Assembly: GCA_030430845.1 (NCBI GenBank)
Contig: JAUIKE010000004.1
Coordinates: forward strand, 1 to 64,000
DNA length: 64,000 bases
From: Bacteroidia bacterium
GTDB lineage: Bacteria; Bacteroidota; Bacteroidia; Chitinophagales; Saprospiraceae
Reading direction: 5' to 3'
Shown here: piece after piece, positions 59,283-64,000 of the stretch
Layout: each line of letters begins with the position of its first letter
How positions within the stretch are numbered: the stretch's first letter is position 1
Translations under genes and position numbers: made by a program
The notes under the pieces: model-generated
The model's database searches: none
What the model saw: the letters and a program-made list of their open reading frames with translations, nothing else
What the model was told of the DNA's origin: nothing

Positions 59283-59311
59283 TCGTTTTGTTTTGGTCGT
59301 TGAGTTTTTTG

Positions 59312-59368
59312 ACTGATTGAAACTTATTGGCTGTAGGCGAGGCCTACAGCCAATAAGTTTCAATCAGT
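59312..59368. terminator. 57-bp perfect palindrome after the PSP1 gene
   Basis: Arms of 27 bp (ACTGATTGAAACTTATTGGC and so on) with loop GAG. Lies between same-strand genes: 45 nt after the PSP1 stop at 59413 and 30 nt before ATG 59282 of lpd. Confidence 0.75.
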
Positions 59369-59412
59369 TCTTTTTATAAATCGAAAACAAATCTATAAAC
59401 TATAAAGTTTGC

Positions 59413-60714
59413 TTACTTCTTTTTCCGTCGAAATCTTCTGTTTTTCCTTTTATTTCCCTTTTGACCGGATTTATCAGAATCTTTTCCCTTGCCTCCCTCC
59501 TGCTGGTTCTTACTTTTTTGGATAGGCTGTTTTTTGGGGGCATTATTGGATGGTTTTTCTTGCTGGTTGCCCGCCGGCTTTTTCCGTGGTTTTCTACGTT
59601 TTTTTCTCTTTTTACTTTTTTCCATCGGCAACTCGATATCGCCTGTACCATCTTCGAAATCTACCTCATTGATATCATTGCTCATGCTAAACAGATCTAT
59701 CCCTTCCAGGGTTTCTGGTTTTTCGCCTTTCTGGTTCATCTCCAGGATTTCCTTAACTCTGGACAGTTGCAGCACATAGATCTTATTTCGGCTATTATCC
59801 TGTGCTACGGAGTAGTATAGGATCTGTTTGAAGATGTCTGTTTTGATCAGAGTGGCTTTGCCGTAGCGAGTCTCTAGCTTGTCGGCATTTTCCGGGAAGC
59901 TTTCGAGTGCATCCAGATAGGTGTCCAATTCGTAATTCAGGCAACACTTGAGGCGACCGCATTGGCCGGATAGTTTGGATTGGTTGATGGCCAGGTTTTG
60001 GTAGCGGGCGGCAGCTGTAGAGACTGATTTGAAGTCGGTCAGCCAGGTAGAGCAGCACAATTCCCTACCACAGGAGCCGATGCCTCCAATCCGGGCTGAT
60101 TCCTGGCGTGCACCGATCTGGCGCATTTCTATTTTGACGCGAAATTCTTTGGCATAATGTCGGATCAACTCTCTGAAATCCACTCGCCCGTCAGCGGTGT
60201 AGTAGAAGGTTGCTTTTCTTTTGTCTCCCTGGTATTCCACGTCGCCAATCTTCATATCCAGACCAAGCGTCCGGGCGATGACCCGCGCACGCACCATCGT
60301 TTGCATTTCCTGGGAGCGGGCTTCTTGTAGCCGTTCGAGGTCCCGGTCGTTAGCTTTTCGGACGACTTCGTGAATGACGTCTTTTTCTTCGTTGCCTTTT
60401 TTTCTCATCTGCAGGCGAACCAGTTCACCTGACAGGCTAATGGTGCCTACATCGAAACCGTTGCCGGTTTCAACAACCACCATATCGCCGGTAATGGACC
60501 GGGCGTGTTCGCGCAGGCGATAAAAACCCTTACGAGCGCCATTTTTGAAGCTTACCTCCACCACATTGTAAGGGTCCGTATCTGTAATGTCCATAGAGGA
60601 CAGCCAATCATATGTATTTAACCTATTACATCCCCCGGTTGAGCAATTGCCTTTGCTGCCACAACCTTTGGGCGTTCCGTTACTAGTACTCACTGTACAT
60701 CCTATACATCCCAT
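59413..60714 (-). CDS. PSP1 domain protein, RicT-like
   Basis: 433 residues from ATG 60714 (a TTG six codons up is less likely). N-terminal MGCIGC and further cysteines (TPKGCGSKGNCSTGGC), then the PSP1 domain (GNGFDVGTISLSGELVRLQM to CGRLKCCLNYELDTY) with the conserved C-C pair, as in RicT (YaaT) of the Fe-S RicA/F/T complex. C-terminal 75 residues are a lysine/arginine-rich disordered tail that suggests RNA contact. Gene order ricT-holB on the same strand is typical for the phylum. Function in RNA maturation is inferred from Bacillus. Confidence 0.87.
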   Translation of the reverse strand: MGCIGCTVSTSNGTPKGCGSKGNCSTGGCNRLNTYDWLSSMDITDTDPYNVVEVSFKNGARKGFYRLREHARSITGDMVVVETGNGFDVGTISLSGELVRLQMRKKGNEEKDVIHEVVRKANDRDLERLQEARSQEMQTMVRARVIARTLGLDMKIGDVEYQGDKRKATFYYTADGRVDFRELIRHYAKEFRVKIEMRQIGARQESARIGGIGSCGRELCCSTWLTDFKSVSTAAARYQNLAINQSKLSGQCGRLKCCLNYELDTYLDALESFPENADKLETRYGKATLIKTDIFKQILYYSVAQDNSRNKIYVLQLSRVKEILEMNQKGEKPETLEGIDLFSMSNDINEVDFEDGTGDIELPMEKSKKRKKRRKPRKKPAGNQQEKPSNNAPKKQPIQKSKNQQEGGKGKDSDKSGQKGNKRKNRRFRRKKK

Positions 60715-60788
60715 TTTTCTCAGAATTTTCAACAGTAAAACTAAGGATATTTGGGAGTGTGGCAGTGGCTTCGAAGATTAAGATTCAA

Positions 60789-60821
60789 TAATATTATCTC
60801 CCCGCCGGGGGGATAATATTA
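60789..60821. terminator. Hairpin after holB
   Basis: TAATATTATCTCCCC and GGGGGGATAATATTA pair around GCC with one G-T wobble. Lies 42 nt past the holB stop (60863, minus strand) and before the PSP1 gene. Confidence 0.7.
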
Positions 60822-60862
60822 ATTCTCTGTATTCTTCTGGTCCAGCGCCGCACCCCTAAATA

Positions 60863-61996
60863 TCAGACCACTAGCTGCTGTGTATAAGTCAGCTGTTTTT
60901 TGAGGATCTTATGGAGTTTTACTGAACTATCTAAAAACAATATTTTAGGGTTGGCATTGCGTTCGACGGCATAGATGGCGTCGTCCAACAAGGCCACAAT
61001 TGAAGAGACCTGCTCAAAGCCCAGCACTTTTGTCAGGTTTTGGGCGGTCTTTAGCTCTTTCTCATCCATGCGCACCTGGGCTGTTCCGGTCATTTTCAGT
61101 ACCAGATATTCCCTTAGAAAGTGTAGTGCATAGCGAAGAAAATGCTTTTGATTTTCGCGGCCGAGGCCGGCGAAACCATCTGTCCACTTAACGAGTTCGA
61201 CGGCATTGCCTTTATAGCATTTGCGCATCCACTCCAGAAAACGAACGGAATGATCGTTTATTTTAGAAGCCATCAAACTGAGGGCTTCATTAAAATTGCC
61301 GTGAGCCAGCCGGGCCACAGCCGGTGCCTCCTCCGCTCTTTCCGGAAAACGAGCCCGAATACCTTCTTCAATGTCTTGATCCGATAATGGATGGATCCTC
61401 ACTAACTGACACCTGGACAGGATGGTGTTGAGGATCAGTTCCTGGTTTTCGGCTACCAAAATGAAGTGGGTTCCTTCCGGTGGCTCTTCAATGATCTTTA
61501 ACAGGCGGTTACCTTCTTTAGCGAGGTACTCCGGCAGCCAGATGATCATGATCTTTTTCGAGCTTTCGTACGTTTTCAGGCTCAGCTTCTGGATAATGCG
61601 ACTGCATTCCATCTTATTAATGTTGCCTTGCTTGTTTTCTGCCCCGATGAGCTGCAGCCATTGATTGACATTCATATACGGGTTGTCCTCCAATGCAGTT
61701 CTCCACTGGCTAAGAAACTGATCGCTGGTTACATTGGTGCCAATGACGGGAAAAACGAAGTGGAGGTCGGGATGAATGTACTTTTCTGATTTATGGCAGC
61801 TGTTACATGCGTGGCAGGGCCCTTCTTCAGAAGGGTTTTCACAAAGCATATACTGAGCAAGTAACATTGCTATAGCCAGCTTTCCCGAACCTTCCGGCCC
61901 CAACAGCAGCAGCGCATGCGGCAATCGGTCCTTCCCGGCAAGGGAAAGGAGAAAGGCTAAGGATTCTTTTTGACCGACTATATTTTGAATTAGCAT
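60863..61996 (-). CDS. holB: DNA polymerase III delta' subunit
   Basis: 377 residues. AAA+ clamp-loader fold: P-loop LLLGPEGSGKLAIAMLLAQY, a four-cysteine zinc module (MLCENPSEEGPCHACNSCHK), HPDLHFVFPVIG, and KIMIIWLPEYLAKEGNRLLK in place of the usual SRC region; LSRCQLVRIHPLS has the SRC motif. Component of the clamp loader that places the beta clamp on DNA. Same strand as the PSP1 gene 149 bp downstream. Confidence 0.9.
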   Translation of the reverse strand: MLIQNIVGQKESLAFLLSLAGKDRLPHALLLLGPEGSGKLAIAMLLAQYMLCENPSEEGPCHACNSCHKSEKYIHPDLHFVFPVIGTNVTSDQFLSQWRTALEDNPYMNVNQWLQLIGAENKQGNINKMECSRIIQKLSLKTYESSKKIMIIWLPEYLAKEGNRLLKIIEEPPEGTHFILVAENQELILNTILSRCQLVRIHPLSDQDIEEGIRARFPERAEEAPAVARLAHGNFNEALSLMASKINDHSVRFLEWMRKCYKGNAVELVKWTDGFAGLGRENQKHFLRYALHFLREYLVLKMTGTAQVRMDEKELKTAQNLTKVLGFEQVSSIVALLDDAIYAVERNANPKILFLDSSVKLHKILKKQLTYTQQLVV

Positions 61997-62010
61997 TCCA
62001 TAGTTGTTAC

Positions 62011-62049
62011 TTGGATAATGGTGCCGGCGCAGCCGGTGCTATTATCCAA
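62011..62049. terminator. Hairpin after the glutathione peroxidase gene
   Basis: TTGGATAAT and ATTATCCAA form the perfect outer stem; the inner GC-rich part (GCCGGC, GCCGGTGC) pairs imperfectly. Lies 34 nt after the stop at 62083 (minus strand) and 14 nt before the holB start. Confidence 0.65.
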
Positions 62050-62082
62050 AATGATATAACACTGCAAAAAACGGAGGAATGC

Positions 62083-62559
62083 TTAAGATTCAATCCATTC
62101 GATGATTTTTTCATCTAAAGGACTGGTGGTGGAAGGATAATGACCGATGAGATGCCCCTCTTCATCAATTAAATATTTATAGAAATTCCATTGCACTTCG
62201 CTGTCTTCAAGGCCATTGAGGCTTTTTTGAGTCAGCCATTGATACAATGGAGAGGGGTCAGGGCTTTTTATACGAATCTTGGCAGCCATTGGAAAGCTAA
62301 CCTGATATCTTGATGTACAAAAAAGACGAATCTCCTCGTTAGTGCCTGGTTCCTGGCCTCCAAAATCATTACTGGGGATACCGACAAGCACCAGGCGATC
62401 TTTAAAATGATCATATAGTTCCTGCAATTGTTGGTACTGTGGAGTGAAGCCGCATTCAGAGGCGACGTTCACAATCAATATCTTCTTTCCCTTGAACCGG
62501 GCGAAATTTATATCGTTATCTTCTAAACCTTTGATCTTAAACTGATAAATAGCATTCAC
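62083..62559 (-). CDS. Glutathione peroxidase-family thiol peroxidase
   Basis: 158 residues from GTG 62559; the frame meets a stop three codons upstream, so this start is forced. Active site NVASECGFTPQYQQL carries a catalytic Cys (no selenocysteine), with Gln and Trp from GIPSNDFGGQEPGTNEEI and VQWNFYKYL. The second cysteine in LFCTSRYQVSF is near the usual resolving position, so it is probably thioredoxin-dependent. Reduces H2O2 and lipid hydroperoxides. Monocistronic. Confidence 0.9.
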   Translation of the reverse strand: MNAIYQFKIKGLEDNDINFARFKGKKILIVNVASECGFTPQYQQLQELYDHFKDRLVLVGIPSNDFGGQEPGTNEEIRLFCTSRYQVSFPMAAKIRIKSPDPSPLYQWLTQKSLNGLEDSEVQWNFYKYLIDEEGHLIGHYPSTTSPLDEKIIEWIES

Positions 62560-62728
62560 GTCCGTTCGCTATTTCATTTTGTTAAAAACAAATATAGACA
62601 ATTTTGTAGGTAGTAGCTAATGGATGATATAATAAATCTATTTAATGGAGAGAATGGTCTTCTTTAATTCGAATTATACTGCAAAACCTTCCTTCCTTAT
62701 TTTTGTTTGCAAATTAAAATAGACTAGC

Positions 62729-63136
62729 ATGCGCATCGCTGTATACAGAAAGGCTCACTTTAATGCGGCTCACCGGCTTCACAATCCCAATTGGTCGGAT
62801 GAGAAAAATGAACGGGTTTTCGGCCTGTGTAATAATCCTAATTATCATGGACATAATTACGAACTGGAGGTGAAAGTGGTCGGAGAAGTGGACCCCGTTA
62901 CGGGCTATTTGATTGATCTGAAAGTCTTAAAAGACATCATTCACGATCAGGTAGAACTCCGTTTTGACCATAAAAACCTCAACCTGGACACGGAAGAATT
63001 CAAAAATTTAAATCCTACCGCTGAAAATATCTGCTATGTGATCTGGACCATCCTGCGCGAACATTTGGATGATAAATACGAGATCGGCGTGCGGCTGTAT
63101 GAGACGCCGAGGAATTTTGTAGAGTATCCTGCCTGA
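62729..63136 (+). CDS. 6-pyruvoyl-tetrahydropterin synthase / QueD family protein
   Basis: 135 residues. Zinc-binding histidines in HFNAAHRLH and HGHNYELEVKV, the catalytic Cys in VFGLCNNPNYHGHN, FDHKNLN, the TAENICYVIW helix, and the ligand-binding Glu in ETPRNFVEY. The C-N-N-P insertion fits the 6-pyruvoyl-tetrahydropterin synthase branch (biopterin pathway) rather than a clear QueD, but both convert dihydroneopterin triphosphate. The 215-bp gap after it shows only a 31-codon hydrophobic ORF that I do not credit. Confidence 0.87.
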   Translation: MRIAVYRKAHFNAAHRLHNPNWSDEKNERVFGLCNNPNYHGHNYELEVKVVGEVDPVTGYLIDLKVLKDIIHDQVELRFDHKNLNLDTEEFKNLNPTAENICYVIWTILREHLDDKYEIGVRLYETPRNFVEYPA

Positions 63137-63351
63137 GTTTTTTGTATAGAAAAAGGTTTTGGGTGCTTATTATTAGTTTTAGGCCATGATTATTATGAAT
63201 AAGGTAAAGAATGTACGTGTTTTTGCCTCGTTGATATCCTTTCAGCCTTTATTTGTACTAATATGCCCTTTTTTTGTACTTGGTAGCTGAGCTGTAAACA
63301 TCCCATCTTTGTGCCATCCTTCACGCAAAGCACATTAAATCACGGCCTAGT

Positions 63352-64000
63352 ATGAAAACGTTCCAAACCATCAACAAAGCTTACAACGAGGTCTTCCAGC
63401 CCGATCAGATGAGCATTGGCCTGGTGATCCCTATTGAAAACTATGCATCCGGGCCCGTCCCCGCCATGGAACATCACCTCAAAAGGGTACAATTGGCAGA
63501 ACAATTGGGCTTTAAGGCCGTTTGGGTGCGCGATGTGCCGCTTCATGTGCCTTCTTTCGGGGATGCAGGACAAACCTTTGATCCCTTTACCTACCTGGGC
63601 TATCTGGCGGGGCAAACTCAACAAATAGCGCTGGGTGTTGCCAGTGTGGCCTTACCTTTGCATCATCCGATGCATGTGGCTAAGTCCGCCGCCACCATCG
63701 ACCAATTGTCGGGGGGCAGGCTGATCCTGGGCGTAGCTTCAGGCGATCGCTTTGAAGAGTATCCCGCTCTGGGAATGGACCACGGCGGCCGGGGCAAGCT
63801 GTTCAGAGAGGCTTTTGCTTATATTAGGGAGGCCCGACAGGATTTTCCCGTTTTGGCCACCAAGCATTTAGTGGAGTATTTTCATCAATTGAAAAATATC
63901 GGCGTCAACCACCTGGCTATTAACCTGCGCTTTAATGCCGGCGAAATAGAACGAAGCATGACATTCCTGGCCGAAAAAGTGCTGCCTCATTTTCATAAGC
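63352..64000 (+). CDS. LLM-class flavin oxidoreductase, internally deleted, cut by the window edge
   Basis: The first 216 residues are visible. The N-terminal TIM-barrel part is conserved (LAEQLGFKAVWVRDVPL, DPFTYLGYLAGQTQQIALGV, SGGRLILGVASGDRFEEYP, LFREAFAYIREA), matching the BA3436-like branch of luciferase-type oxidoreductases. Then about 130 residues usually present are missing: AYIREARQDFPVL runs straight into LVEYFHQLKNIGVNHLAINL and EKVLPHFHK, the C-terminal end of the family. The frame stays open, so the deletion is in-frame. Strands 5-7 of the barrel and part of the FMN site would be lost. Probably non-functional or repurposed. Confidence 0.75.
   Translation, partial: MKTFQTINKAYNEVFQPDQMSIGLVIPIENYASGPVPAMEHHLKRVQLAEQLGFKAVWVRDVPLHVPSFGDAGQTFDPFTYLGYLAGQTQQIALGVASVALPLHHPMHVAKSAATIDQLSGGRLILGVASGDRFEEYPALGMDHGGRGKLFREAFAYIREARQDFPVLATKHLVEYFHQLKNIGVNHLAINLRFNAGEIERSMTFLAEKVLPHFHK

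Noticed and set aside
59282..59297. TTCGTTTTGTTTTGGT upstream of lpd as a further LytTR site
   Set aside because: Longer than the motif, overlaps the start codon and has no second copy 21 bp away.
63195..63290. 31-codon hydrophobic ORF before the LLM gene
   Set aside because: Hydrophobic and AT-rich by composition, no ribosome site, no known match. Could be a small membrane protein but cannot be supported.
1..64000. CRISPR arrays, tRNA or rRNA genes, prophage or complete insertion sequences
   Set aside because: No regularly spaced repeats of CRISPR type, no cloverleaf or rRNA signature, no transposase, integrase or phage genes recognised.

Overview
The window looks like chromosome of a free-living Bacteroidota, probably the Saprospiria (Lewinella/Haliscomenobacter-like). 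Evidence: three exported proteins with type IX secretion (T9SS) C-terminal domains, one of the gliding-motility-associated type B kind with PKD and SprB-like repeats; TAnnTTTG-type -7 promoter boxes and weak ribosome sites; a fused 5-oxoprolinase; a PSP1/RicT gene beside holB; and a TPR histidine kinase paired with a NarL-type regulator. I see no rRNA, tRNA, CRISPR array, prophage or intact insertion sequence.

Layout. 1-843 holds decayed gene remnants and a dispersed palindromic repeat. 844-12675 holds small exported proteins, a serine hydrolase, an APC permease fused to two UspA domains, a DUF885 hydrolase, an aldo/keto reductase-NhaC antiporter pair, a TIGR04076 protein and a cupin lipoprotein. 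12839-14539 is an acyl-CoA synthetase. 14604-14747 is a shred of a class III nucleotidyl cyclase. 15021-19139 is a compact operon: H-NOX haem sensor, hybrid histidine kinase (PAS x3, HisKA, HATPase, REC, HPt) and LytTR response regulator. 19207-33743 is a predicted exopolysaccharide or surface-glycan locus: T9SS protein, TPR/beta-barrel protein, GH5-like glycosidase, Ig-like lipoprotein, large GT-C-like membrane protein, polyprenol-type GT2, STAS protein, flippase and GT4. 33851-38964 holds a second two-component pair, a TonB-C protein, an ornithine cyclodeaminase homologue and a membrane-anchored protein. 38994-42785 is 5-oxoprolinase. 43045-44967 holds a TPR protein and an AT-rich island with a DUF433/DUF5615 toxin-antitoxin-like pair. 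44985-52832 holds a propeller lipoprotein, a DUF4038 glycosidase, a CNNM/CBS protein, LptC and a large T9SS type B protein. 53080-63136 is mainly housekeeping: pssA-purS-rsmI, lpd, ricT-like, holB, glutathione peroxidase, PTPS. The window ends inside an LLM-class oxidoreductase that appears internally deleted.

Main discovery candidate. Intergenic regions of the 19-34 kb locus, directly beside the H-NOX/kinase/LytTR operon, carry 13-bp motifs (consensus ACCAAAAAACGAA) in direct repeat with an exact 21-bp period. There are four clusters: 21541-21595, 23753-23828, 29839-29893 and 30769-30823. In three of them the last motif is followed by exactly 28 nt and then a YAnnTTTG box just before a start codon. 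Two-turn spacing suits LytTR-type regulators, and I did not notice such a cluster in intergenic DNA elsewhere in the window. I infer a nitric-oxide-sensing H-NOX to phosphorelay to LytTR regulon that activates a neighbouring surface-polysaccharide locus.

Other themes. Nearly every convergent gene pair is separated by a long, often perfect palindrome, and in two cases the arms run into both coding sequences. A family of intergenic composites shares a conserved core while the flanking stems vary. A 318-bp MITE-like element is bounded by mirrored double hairpins.
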